Source of the DNA: Lysobacter antibioticus | GTDB taxonomy: Bacteria > Pseudomonadota > Gammaproteobacteria > Xanthomonadales > Xanthomonadaceae | Assembly: GCF_000731095.1 (NCBI RefSeq) | Contig: NZ_JMTZ01000032.1 | Span: 48,815-112,814, forward strand | Direction of reading: 5' to 3' | DNA length: 64,000 nt | Shown: positions 47,979 through 55,961 of the stretch, piece after piece | Position numbering within the stretch: the first letter of the stretch is position 1 | Layout: each line of letters opens with the position of its first letter | Notes under the pieces: generated by a model | What the model saw: only the letters and a program-made list of their open reading frames with translations | Databases searched by the model: none | What the model was told of the DNA's origin: nothing | Translations under genes and position numbers: made by a program

Positions 47979-48218
47979 ATGAACATCTGGGTGCAACTCG
48001 CGATCTGGGTCGTGAGCTATTTCGTTTCGGCGGCCGCACGGCCGAAACCGCCGCAGCCCAAGCCGGCCGCATTCGGCGACTTCCAGTTCCCGCAAAGCAT
48101 TGAGGGCACGCCGCAGGCGGTGGTCTTCGGTGACATCTGGACGAGCGACTGGATGGTGCTCGGTGTCGGCCAGTACCGCACCCAGGCGATCAAGCAAAAG
48201 GGCGGCAAGGGCAAATGA
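47979..48218 (+). CDS. Small tail-tip protein with N-terminal hydrophobic segment
   Basis: 79 aa. NIWVQLAIWVVSYFVSAAAR is a membrane-like start, followed by PKPPQPKPAAFGDFQFPQSI, EGTPQAVVFGDIWTSDWMVL and a basic end (AIKQKGGKGK). This pattern, IEGTPQAVVFGD with a lysine-rich tail, is typical of a small protein preceding the host-specificity protein in siphophages. It overlaps the inserted HNH gene by four bases. Confidence 0.75.
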   Translation: MNIWVQLAIWVVSYFVSAAARPKPPQPKPAAFGDFQFPQSIEGTPQAVVFGDIWTSDWMVLGVGQYRTQAIKQKGGKGK

Positions 48219-48808
48219 CTCCGGGTGATCGGTACGGGCGCTGGCTGATTGTCCGCGAACGCTCGGGCAACTATGTGCGTGCGCAATGTCAATGCGGAGC
48301 GATCAAGGACGTGCAGGCGGGCCATCTAAAGAGCGGGCGCAGTCGCTCCTGCGGGTGTCTACGTGCCGAACAGTTGAGCGCACGCCGCATACAGCATGGC
48401 GCTACGAACACGCGCGAATTTCGGGCCTGGTGCAAGATGAAAGAGCGGTGTACGAATACAAAAACTGCTGGATATCACCTATGGGGTGGCCGGGGAATTG
48501 TGGTATGCAATCGATGGGCGTCGAGCTTCCAGGCCTTCTTGAGTGACATGGGGGCTTGTCCCTTCGGCTATTCGCTGGACCGAATTGACAACGAACATGG
48601 CTATGAGCCGCGCAATTGTCGGTGGGCGAATCAACAGCAACAGTGCAATAACCAGCGTCGTAACGTGACCATCACTTACGAAGGACGAACCCAGACCATC
48701 GCTGATTGGGCAAGAGAGTTGCAAATCCCCTATGCCACTCTCTACCGGCGAACCTCGATCCGCAACGAGCTTCCTCCACGCGTGTTCCGCAAGGTGGGGG
48801 CACCATGA
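48215..48808 (+). CDS. HNH-type homing endonuclease-like protein
   Basis: 197 aa. An N-terminal zinc-binding module (CQCGAIKDVQAGH with SCGCLRAEQ) precedes KMKERCTNTKTAGYHLWGGR, SLDRIDNEHGYEPRNCRWAN and QQCNNQRRN, the HNH nuclease core with conserved D, N and R-W-A. A C-terminal HTH-like segment (TIADWARELQIPYATLYRRT) would help DNA recognition. GC and codon use are lower than the neighbours. It separates two tail-tip genes, so it is a free-standing mobile gene. Confidence 0.85.
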   Translation: MTPGDRYGRWLIVRERSGNYVRAQCQCGAIKDVQAGHLKSGRSRSCGCLRAEQLSARRIQHGATNTREFRAWCKMKERCTNTKTAGYHLWGGRGIVVCNRWASSFQAFLSDMGACPFGYSLDRIDNEHGYEPRNCRWANQQQQCNNQRRNVTITYEGRTQTIADWARELQIPYATLYRRTSIRNELPPRVFRKVGAP

Positions 48809-49026
48809 GAGTCACTCTGGATCATCTACGCCGCGTTCCTGCCTTCGGAGCCCGGCCGGGCTTTTGCGCACAAGGCGCACGCGAGTGGTTCGCCTGCTAC
48901 TGTTTGGACTGGAGCGCGTTTGTACGCGATGGCATTGAGGCCGAAGTTATCGAAGCCACTGGCGACGCGCTGGGCTTGAACCTGGTCGCATTCGCGCGCT
49001 CGGAGGCTGAGCATGGGCAGCAGTAA
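48805..49026 (+). CDS. Small tail-module protein
   Basis: 73 aa, ATGA overlap with the HNH gene and overlap with the next gene. RRVPAFGARPGFCAQGAREW, CLDWSAFVRDGIEAEVIEAT and GLNLVAFARSEAEHGQQ. Phages of this type usually carry such a short gene just before the large tail-tip protein. Function unknown. Confidence 0.65.
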   Translation: MRVTLDHLRRVPAFGARPGFCAQGAREWFACYCLDWSAFVRDGIEAEVIEATGDALGLNLVAFARSEAEHGQQ

Positions 49027-51226
49027 GAAGCAGACCGTTGGTCATCGCTACCTGTTCGGCCTGCACATGGGGTTGTCCCGCGGACCGCTGGACGAGTTGG
49101 TGGAGATCCGGGTCGGCGACCGCGAGGCCTGGAAAGGCTCGATCACTAAGAGCGGCCGGATCTTCATCAACAAGCCCGACCTGTTCGGTGGCGACAAGGG
49201 CGAAGGCGGCATCAAGGGCTGGCTCGATGTGCTGATGGGCGAGGCCGCCCAGGCGGTGCTGCCGGCGCTGGGCGCGTTGCACGGCGTTCCCACACCTGCG
49301 TTCCGCAACGTCACCACCCAATACTTCGACGGCCAGATCACGGCCAACAACCCGTACCCGAAGCCGTGGAAGATGCGCACGCGTCGCGCCCTGGCCGGCT
49401 GGGATGGGGCGCCGTGGTATCCAGAGAAGGCGGTCATTTGGCTAGCCAACGGCGCGATCCGGGCCATGAATCCGGCGCACATCCTGGTCGAATGCCTGAC
49501 CAACCGCGACTGGGGACGGGGCCTGGATCGCGGCGTGCTAGACGAAGCCAGCTATCGCCAGGCGGCCGACACCCTGCATGCCGAGGGGTTCGGGCTGTGC
49601 CTGCGTTGGAGCCGCCAGTCCTCGATCAGCGAGTTCATGCAGGTCGTCATCGACCACATCGGGGCGGCGCAATACACCGATCGTTCGACCGGGCGGTCGA
49701 CGCTGAAGTTGCTGCGGGACGACTATCGGGTCGACGACCTGCCGGTGTTCGACTACGAGTCCGGCCTGTTGGCGATCGAAGAAGACGAAGGATCAGCGCA
49801 GGACGGCGCGATCAATCAGCTGATCATCGGCTGGTACGACCCGACCACCGACGAAGAGCGGCAAGTCCGCGTGCAGGACCTGGCCGGCATCCAAGCGACC
49901 GGCGGCGTCGCCTCCAGCACTACGGACTACAAGGGGCTACCGACGGCCGATCTCGCGGCCCGGGTCGGCATGCGTGACCTGACGGTGGCGTGTTCCGGGC
50001 TGAAGCGTTTGAAGCTGCGCTTCGACCGCCGCGGCGGTGTGCTGGCGCCCGGTAGCGTGTTCCGCATCCGCGATCCGTTCCGAGGCCTGGACAACCTGGT
50101 CCTCCGCGCCGGCACCTACGATGACGGCAAACTCGCCGAAGGCGCGATCACCGTGTCTGCAGTGCAGGATGTGTTCGGACTGCCTGCGACGACCTACGTG
50201 GAACCGCAGCCGCCGGTCTGGATGCCGCCGGATCGGAATCCGCAGCCGTCGCCGAACCGTCGGTTGATGGAGGCCAGCTATCGGGATTTGGCCACCACGC
50301 TCAATGGCTCGGCGCTCGCGGCGGTACCGGTCGACGCCGGTGCGGTCCTGGCCGTCGCCGAACAGGCGAGCGGTTTGGCATTGAACTACCTATTGACCAC
50401 CCGTGTGGGCAACGGCGAGTTCCAAGAGGCCGGTGTTGGGAATTGGTGTCCGACCGCCGTGCTGGCTGATCCGATGCTGGCGACCACCGCGACGGTGCAA
50501 CTGGCGTCGGGTCGCGGCTTGGATCAGGTCACAGCCGGTACCGCCGCGCTGATCGAGGATGAGGTCGTCCGTGTCGTCGCCATCGATCCACAGGCGCAGT
50601 CCGCCACGTTGGCGCGGGGGTGCGCCGACACAGTGCCTGTGCCGCACGCGGCCGGCGCACGCATCTGGTTCTACGACGACTATGCGGCCAGCGATCCGAC
50701 CGACTACAGCGTCGGCGAGACCGTGCAGGCGAAACTGCTGACGCGGACATCCAGCGCGGTTCTCGATCCGGCACTGGCGCCGATCGATGGCATCAAGCTG
50801 ATCCAGCGGCAGGCCCGGCCTTACCCGCCGGGGGATCTGAAGCTCAATGGCCAGCGATACCCGGCGTCGGTCGAGGGCGACCTGGTCGTGTCTTGGGCGC
50901 ACCGTGATCGGCGTCTGCAGATGGATCAACTGGTCGACCACGGCCAAGGGTCGATCGGCCCGGAGGCCGGAACGGCCTATGTCCTGCGGCTGCTAGAAGC
51001 GATATCGGGTCAGGCCCTCGATAGCCCGGCCGCTCTGAACGGCGCGACCTATACATCGCCATTGCGTGGGGTGTATCGCGTGCGTGCAGAAATCGGTGCG
51101 ACACGGGATGGCCTAGCCAGCTGGCAAAAGGCGAGCCACACCTTCGACTTCAAGAACGGACTGCTACGCACGGAGACCGGCGATGAGCTGGTCACTGAAG
51201 CGGGCGACTACCTGCTCATCGAGTAA
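49013..51226 (+). CDS. Tail tip/host-specificity protein (gpJ-like, GTA-type)
   Basis: 737 aa. HRYLFGLHMGLSRGPLDELV, KPWKMRTRRALAGWDGAPWY, NPAHILVECLTNRDWGRGLD with SYRQAADTLHAEGFGLCLRW, and INQLIIGWYDPTTDEERQVR are typical of the phage-tail_3/gpJ-like hub proteins. The C-terminal part is beta-rich and ends with a repeat-like LLRTETGDELVTEAGDYLLI. It forms the tail tip that contacts the host surface. The largest protein of the tip module. Confidence 0.88.
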   Translation: MGSSKKQTVGHRYLFGLHMGLSRGPLDELVEIRVGDREAWKGSITKSGRIFINKPDLFGGDKGEGGIKGWLDVLMGEAAQAVLPALGALHGVPTPAFRNVTTQYFDGQITANNPYPKPWKMRTRRALAGWDGAPWYPEKAVIWLANGAIRAMNPAHILVECLTNRDWGRGLDRGVLDEASYRQAADTLHAEGFGLCLRWSRQSSISEFMQVVIDHIGAAQYTDRSTGRSTLKLLRDDYRVDDLPVFDYESGLLAIEEDEGSAQDGAINQLIIGWYDPTTDEERQVRVQDLAGIQATGGVASSTTDYKGLPTADLAARVGMRDLTVACSGLKRLKLRFDRRGGVLAPGSVFRIRDPFRGLDNLVLRAGTYDDGKLAEGAITVSAVQDVFGLPATTYVEPQPPVWMPPDRNPQPSPNRRLMEASYRDLATTLNGSALAAVPVDAGAVLAVAEQASGLALNYLLTTRVGNGEFQEAGVGNWCPTAVLADPMLATTATVQLASGRGLDQVTAGTAALIEDEVVRVVAIDPQAQSATLARGCADTVPVPHAAGARIWFYDDYAASDPTDYSVGETVQAKLLTRTSSAVLDPALAPIDGIKLIQRQARPYPPGDLKLNGQRYPASVEGDLVVSWAHRDRRLQMDQLVDHGQGSIGPEAGTAYVLRLLEAISGQALDSPAALNGATYTSPLRGVYRVRAEIGATRDGLASWQKASHTFDFKNGLLRTETGDELVTEAGDYLLIE

Positions 51227-51229
51227 ATC

Positions 51230-51673
51230 ATGGCGAATCAGAAACTCTCCCAATTGCCGGCCGCCAGCGCACTGGCCGGAACCGAGATCGTGCCCGTTGT
51301 GCAAGGCGGGCAGACCCGAAGCACGAGCGCAGCCGCGATTGCCGATCTACGCAAAGGTGTGTGGCAGGCGCCGACGCTCAACGCGCCGTGGGCGAACTAT
51401 GGGGACGTCTTCGCCGCCGCTGGCTACCGGCGTGATGGCGGGCGAGTGCAGCTCCGCGGGCTGGTGAAAGCCGGTGCCGGTGGAACCGCAATCTTCGTCC
51501 TACCTGTTGGGTTCAGGCCGCCAGCACAACAAATCTTCACGGCAGTCAGTGATTCGAGCACCCCGGCACGCGTCGACGTAAAAGCGAATGGGGACGTGTT
51601 GGTTTCGCAGCCCGGGACCGGTGTGCTCGGCTGGCTTTCCCTGGACGGGGTTGCGTTCTTTACGGACCCATAG
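51230..51673 (+). CDS. Small tail fibre or tip protein
   Basis: 147 aa. NQKLSQLPAASALAGTEIVP with VVQGGQTRSTSAAAIADLRK is the N-terminal attachment module seen in many phage fibre proteins, followed by a beta-rich domain (GGRVQLRGLVKAGAGGTAIF) resembling fibre knobs. Last gene in the late operon and the right end of recognisable prophage content. Confidence 0.75.
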   Translation: MANQKLSQLPAASALAGTEIVPVVQGGQTRSTSAAAIADLRKGVWQAPTLNAPWANYGDVFAAAGYRRDGGRVQLRGLVKAGAGGTAIFVLPVGFRPPAQQIFTAVSDSSTPARVDVKANGDVLVSQPGTGVLGWLSLDGVAFFTDP

Positions 51674-51786
51674 CGACTGTTGGCCAAAAGCTGGTCTCGA
51701 CGCCATCTATCGAGTCAGGCTCAGAGAATCCGAGCTACCCAAGTCATGAAAAGCGAAGCGTGCAAACTCGCCGCCAAATGCTCGGC

Positions 51787-52329
51787 TCAATAGATCGGTT
51801 CGTTCGCTGCCGTGTCTTGCCTCATGCAGAGGTTGCCCAAGATCGTCTCGCCGTACATGGCCCAGTTCTCGTCCCATGTGTCTACCGGACTCTCGAAGGT
51901 GAAGATATGGACACAGTCGGCCGAATTGTTGGCAGCTAAGAACTTGTGGACCATGACTGGCCTGAGCCCAGGAGAGCGGTCGACATAGCGTGCAATCGTG
52001 CGGACGATTTCGCCTTGCACCTTCTCATTGAGTAGCAATATGTCTTCCTTTGCTCGCACCTGCAGAAAGGAAACGAGATGTGCGGCTGCGACGGCCTCCG
52101 CGTTCACACCATAGAGCGTGTTGGCATTGCGAATGACCTGGAGCGTAAATCCCGTCTCGAATAACTCAGTTTCGGAGAATGTCTCGGGACTGGTCGCATG
52201 GAGGTCCGTTGGGGGCGCCGTCGTCGTGACGACTTTGCTCCGCTCGTGCCAGCCTAGTGGCTTCAGAGCGAAAACATCGCTGAACTGCCTCCATTCAAAT
52301 CCATTTGGTGCCGGTGGGACGTGGGCCAT
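51787..52329 (-). CDS. Hypothetical protein beside the prophage
   Basis: 180 aa, convergent with the tail fibre gene. No signal peptide. SETELFETGFTLQVIRNANT, RAKEDILLLNEKVQGEIVRT and HIFTFESPVDTWDENWAMYG suggest a soluble alpha/beta protein. AGGAGTCC-like sequence precedes the start. It could be a lysogenic-conversion gene of the prophage or a host gene; composition is less GC-rich than the late operon. No family recognised. Confidence 0.55.
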   Translation of the reverse strand: MAHVPPAPNGFEWRQFSDVFALKPLGWHERSKVVTTTAPPTDLHATSPETFSETELFETGFTLQVIRNANTLYGVNAEAVAAAHLVSFLQVRAKEDILLLNEKVQGEIVRTIARYVDRSPGLRPVMVHKFLAANNSADCVHIFTFESPVDTWDENWAMYGETILGNLCMRQDTAANEPIY

Positions 52330-52774
52330 GTAGGACTCCTATGCTGCGTGCCGAAAGCTAACTTCTACAGCTGTCTGAGCGTCGCGACAGATGCTACGCC
52401 GAAGCATCGGTAGCACGCATGGCGAGGTAAACGAATCGCGACGTGGACTTTAGCAGTCCGCGACCGGCGTGCTCTTGAACGCGCACTTCATTGATTGGGT
52501 GAATCCCGATCCATTCACAGCTCTATCTCGCCACCGTCGGTTAGAGCTCGCTCGTAGACCAATTCACAACTATATTCATCGATCGCCGACGATGCTGTTC
52601 TTAGTGCAGACAATAATCGAGGCATAGGTTCGCAGCTAGAAGCTATGGACGCGGTGTTCTTCCAGGACGCCGCTCCGGCAAGAATAGAAACAATTTCGGA
52701 TCAAAGTTCAACCATGATGATGGCCTCCCTGCAATCTGTAACTCATCGAAGCTCCAAGCCATACGCCGCATCGA
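52330..52774. other. Intergenic region without a recognisable gene
   Basis: About 445 bases, comparatively AT-rich. It must contain the promoter for the 51787 gene. ORFs here are short and lack ribosome binding sites. Confidence 0.5.
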
Positions 52775-53746
52775 TCAGCGAAGAACCCCGCCACTTCCGC
52801 AAAGTTCCATCCCAGGAACCGGCTGGTTCACGTCGGCATTATTAAGCGCGTCGATGTCGACGATAGCCCTATCGCCTCTCTCAATTTTGCCCCGCAGAAA
52901 ACGAAATTTCTGCTCTGATTCGGCCAATTCTTGAGGCGACATCGACCAAAGCAGCGGCTTCATCTCTGTTTCGAGGGCAAGGTCCGTGGGAGCAGTTTCA
53001 GTTGTCGTAGACCGAAGTTCCTTCGCGATCTTGTAGTACGCGAGGGATGTTGAGGCGCTCTTTGCGACGGCCTGCCGAAGCAGCGGCATTCTATCGGGCG
53101 CGGTCAAATGCGGTGCATACGCTCGGGCGAGCATCAAGTTAGCCTGAAATCCGCCCTTCTGAGCTACCCGTTCCACAAGCTCGGGTCCTTCGCTTTTGTA
53201 AGTGCGCAGTTCGTCCACGGTGGCGAGGGTCTGGTTGTAGCCAAACGCCAAGCCAGAGCCGTACTGAAGCATCGATGAAACATGCCCCTTCAACGCCGCC
53301 TGGCGCCAGAGCCCAATGCGCTCTGCGGGTGAGATGGTAGAAACCCCAACGCAATACTCGGCACGTATTTTCGCAAGATCCGTAAGTGTCGAGGCCGGAT
53401 CAGTCCTATCTGGCGACGGCGGAGTCTTACGATGCGTATCAATGCGGCTAAGGTACTCCGCCTTGTCTTCAGCTCCCTCGCAAAAGTCAAACTCGCGGGC
53501 GAGCTGACAAGATGCAACCGCGTCACCTTTAGCGATCCTCTCCCTAAGCGCAGGAATCATCTGTTGAAGCCTGGCGCCGCGCTGGGGCAGCCCACCATTA
53601 TCCGGCTGCGTGCTCGCATTCGAGCTAAGCCTAGCTTGAGGTGGTTCGTTAGTCGCAGCAGGCGGCAACGCCATATTCGGTGCCTGGTCTGCGCGTGAAC
53701 ACGCAGCCAGAAGAAGGAGGGCGCCTGACAATATTGCCTTATGCAT
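52775..53746 (-). CDS. Putative lipoprotein, Sel1/TPR-like
   Basis: 323 aa. The signal peptide ends in the lipobox LLAAC (ILSGALLLLAAC), so the mature protein starts with a lipidated cysteine at residue 16. After a P/S/N-rich linker come helical repeats such as WRQAALKGHVSSMLQYGSGL and LVERVAQKGGFQANLMLARA, close to the Sel1 pattern (A-x-x-G-x-x-x-A). Sel1-like lipoproteins mediate protein contacts in the periplasm. It lies in the group of exported proteins next to the T4SS genes and might be an immunity or partner protein; this is a guess. Confidence 0.68.
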   Translation of the reverse strand: MHKAILSGALLLLAACSRADQAPNMALPPAATNEPPQARLSSNASTQPDNGGLPQRGARLQQMIPALRERIAKGDAVASCQLAREFDFCEGAEDKAEYLSRIDTHRKTPPSPDRTDPASTLTDLAKIRAEYCVGVSTISPAERIGLWRQAALKGHVSSMLQYGSGLAFGYNQTLATVDELRTYKSEGPELVERVAQKGGFQANLMLARAYAPHLTAPDRMPLLRQAVAKSASTSLAYYKIAKELRSTTTETAPTDLALETEMKPLLWSMSPQELAESEQKFRFLRGKIERGDRAIVDIDALNNADVNQPVPGMELCGSGGVLR

Positions 53747-53795
53747 GGATTAGATTCCTGTAGGTGGCGCGGCAGTGCCGCGCCACCTCGTTGGT

Positions 53796-54644
53796 TCAGC
53801 AAGCCTGAATATATACGTTGCACCCATCGGGAGTGCAGGTCATCTTATAACCGCAGCCGCCAAGTCCTCCGGAGGCGTCAAACATCGGAACTCCGAGGTT
53901 CTTAATATGTTCCCACATGTCGCGGTAATCGTCAGCCGCATCACTTCCCGGCATAACAGCGTTCGGGAAGGTGTACTTCTTGCCCGCGACTTGCTCTGGC
54001 AACTCTGGTATTAGATTTCCGCGGCCATCGCGCGCTGTGTTCGGAATGCGTACCCATGTTTTCTGTATCGGGTCCCATCCGTACATTGCATTCGTGCCAT
54101 CTTGCCACGAGATCTTTACGTATACTTTGATCGCGTTAGGATTAAAGAAGGTGCCTTGAATTATTTGAAGAGCGTCCGAGGCGCGGTTGAACCAGCTGCG
54201 CGCAGAGGTCGTGTCGATAAAGTACGCGACGTCGTCATCGAACGAAGAATGCTGTACCGCATCGAAAACGTCACCCGGCATTCCGGGAGTGCCATCCGGA
54301 AGAATGATGTTTTCCGTCGAAGCCGCGCGCATGTAGCCGCCGACCTCTGATACTCCTGCAGAGATATTTGGCTCGACAGCTACTTCTTCAGCCCACTGCT
54401 CAAATGGGTCGAACTCCGGGTTCCAGTCTCCCGTCACATTGTTTCGATACTCGTACTTGCGCACGATCCCATTGCGGAGATCGACGGTGTAGAGCGGTCC
54501 ACCGCTTGCCATCTCCGTAACGCTATCCCACGCCATTTGGTTCATCTCTGTGGCAGAGCAACTGAAGCACAGCTTGGTTAGGGCTTGTGCCTGCAACGAG
54601 GTTGCGAGCAGCATGCTTCCTACAATCACGATCCACTTCTTCAT
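53796..54644 (-). CDS. Exported protein, unknown
   Basis: 282 aa from the second ATG, which gives a clean signal peptide (KKWIVIVGSMLLATSLQAQA). The mature protein has LCFSCSATEMNQMAWDS near the start and ends GGCGYKMTCTPDGCNVYIQA plus C, so several disulphides are likely. The middle part (GGPLYTVDLRNGIVRKYEYR and VYVKISWQDGTNAMYGWDPI) is beta-rich. No family recognised. Same direction as the lipoprotein gene that follows it. Confidence 0.65.
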   Translation of the reverse strand: MKKWIVIVGSMLLATSLQAQALTKLCFSCSATEMNQMAWDSVTEMASGGPLYTVDLRNGIVRKYEYRNNVTGDWNPEFDPFEQWAEEVAVEPNISAGVSEVGGYMRAASTENIILPDGTPGMPGDVFDAVQHSSFDDDVAYFIDTTSARSWFNRASDALQIIQGTFFNPNAIKVYVKISWQDGTNAMYGWDPIQKTWVRIPNTARDGRGNLIPELPEQVAGKKYTFPNAVMPGSDAADDYRDMWEHIKNLGVPMFDASGGLGGCGYKMTCTPDGCNVYIQAC

Positions 54645-54919
54645 TCTGGCTCTCCTTGCGTCCAACTACCGACACTTCGGGTAGTTCATAGATTTGGAAG
54701 TTCATTAGATCTTTCAGTCATACCCTTTTAGGGACTCAATAGGCAACTCCTGTGACAAGTCCAGTGCGGCGGAGGGGGTTGAAGTGAGCGCGGCCCCTTG
54801 GATATGGTGACGGGTGCTTGGGCGCTGAGCACCCGCTTCAAACTCTTGCGGCGGAAATTGAAAGGATTTCGACGGCCAACAGGTTCAGAATGTTTCGGGA
54901 CAGAAGCACTCGTGCATTT

Positions 54920-55243
54920 TCATGATGAGCTCGCTCGGCCGCCGTAGTGCTCGCATGCCTGGCGGAGCTCGCGGCTTGATGAGGAACGATGGCAGGACTG
55001 CTCCAGTTCGAGTGGCGTCAGATAGCGGATCTCAATCTCCATGGACCCGTCCAATGTGGGCAATCGGACCTGCGTAGAGATGCCGTAATCCTGATGATGT
55101 CGCCGCGCCCGAACCCGTGCTGCCGCCGCGCAAGTACTGCGGCTCACAAATGGCGTAGGCTCGTCGTCGCCATCGATCGATAAGCACCAGTTCAATGTCC
55201 CGCGGCAAACCACGTCGAAGTTGATGATCTTGGGTTTCACCAT
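54920..55243 (-). CDS. Hypothetical protein, coupled to the 55237 gene
   Basis: 107 aa. It opens with a beta-hairpin pattern (KPKIINFDVVCRGTLNWCLS) and continues with a helix rich in R and A (TCAAAARVRARRHHQDYGIS). It overlaps the upstream gene by seven bases, so the two are translated together. No recognised domain. Possibly a small partner of the 55237 protein. Confidence 0.55.
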   Translation of the reverse strand: MVKPKIINFDVVCRGTLNWCLSIDGDDEPTPFVSRSTCAAAARVRARRHHQDYGISTQVRLPTLDGSMEIEIRYLTPLELEQSCHRSSSSRELRQACEHYGGRASSS

Positions 55244-55893
55244 CCCTCGTACTCCTTGAGTGTTCCGATACGTCTAACGAAGCCGTCACCGACCCATTGG
55301 GGGTGATAGGTGCGATCGGACATCTGGTCGGGGTGCATAAAGAGACTCCGAGCTTCTCGCTCGCCTGGGCTACTCAACGCCGGAAACACCGCCCAAAACG
55401 TGGGATCGACGATTTCGTGGCTCGGCAGGGTGAGCCAGGAGTGCAGGCTGATCCGCGCACCAGGCGCAATGCCGGTGCGCAGCATTTGCTCCAATCCCTC
55501 AATGGGGGTGTGGCAGAGGCGCTGCCCGTTCTGATAGACGTAGCCCAGGGTGTAGGCGACGCGCACGCGCAACTGGGCTTCCAGTATCCCTCGCACCATG
55601 GCAGTCAATCCGAACCGCTGCGCCGCGACGACGTCTTCCCGTAGCCTTCCTAGACCGTAGTCGAGTAAGCGTTGAGTGGTAGCAATGGCCTCGGCCGATG
55701 CAAACCGCATCGGGAGAGGTTCGAAGCGTGGTGGCTGCAGGCCCCAAAGGATGGTGCGCGCACGCGCAGCCTCGAACTTGGTCTCATAGACTCCTTTGGT
55801 GTGAGCCGCACCTCGGTTGCCTCGTCCTAATAGTCGACCTAGCCATAGCGGCAATGAGCAGGGCATGTACATAGGTGTTTGAAATTGGGACAC
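55237..55893 (-). CDS. Hypothetical protein
   Basis: 218 aa. It begins with a moderately hydrophobic segment (YMPCSLPLWLGRLLGRG) and is otherwise an alpha-helical soluble protein (ATTQRLLDYGLGRLREDVVA and LEAQLRVRVAYTLGYVYQNG). It lies directly downstream of the T4SS effector gene, in the same direction, 68 bases away, and is paired with a small overlapping gene. A role as further effector, chaperone or immunity factor is possible from context only; no XVIPCD is seen in it. Confidence 0.55.
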   Translation of the reverse strand: MSQFQTPMYMPCSLPLWLGRLLGRGNRGAAHTKGVYETKFEAARARTILWGLQPPRFEPLPMRFASAEAIATTQRLLDYGLGRLREDVVAAQRFGLTAMVRGILEAQLRVRVAYTLGYVYQNGQRLCHTPIEGLEQMLRTGIAPGARISLHSWLTLPSHEIVDPTFWAVFPALSSPGEREARSLFMHPDQMSDRTYHPQWVGDGFVRRIGTLKEYEGW

Positions 55894-55961
55894 AAAGCCC
55901 TCCTGACCGCTCCCAGAGGAGCGGTGCGGCTGAGGGAGAATTGGTGGAAAGCTACCGGGTA

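Larger units (their letters stand above)
7260..51673. mobile_element. Lambda-like siphoprophage, about 44 kb
   Basis: Continuous phage gene content: serine recombinase at the left, early replication/recombination genes, methyltransferases, a small-gene cluster, then terminase to tail fibre in canonical order. Head genes follow the lambda layout (GpA-type terminase, gpW, portal, S49 protease with nested scaffold, decoration, capsid). A 1089-aa tape measure indicates a long non-contractile tail. Boundaries are set by gene content; a serine recombinase gives very short att cores that cannot be found by eye. The left edge could reach 6614 if the XRE gene belongs to it. Confidence 0.93.

Noticed and set aside
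47729..48103. 124-codon plus-strand frame across the tail gap
   Set aside because: It spans two decayed gene copies and the start of the intact 47979 gene in another frame.
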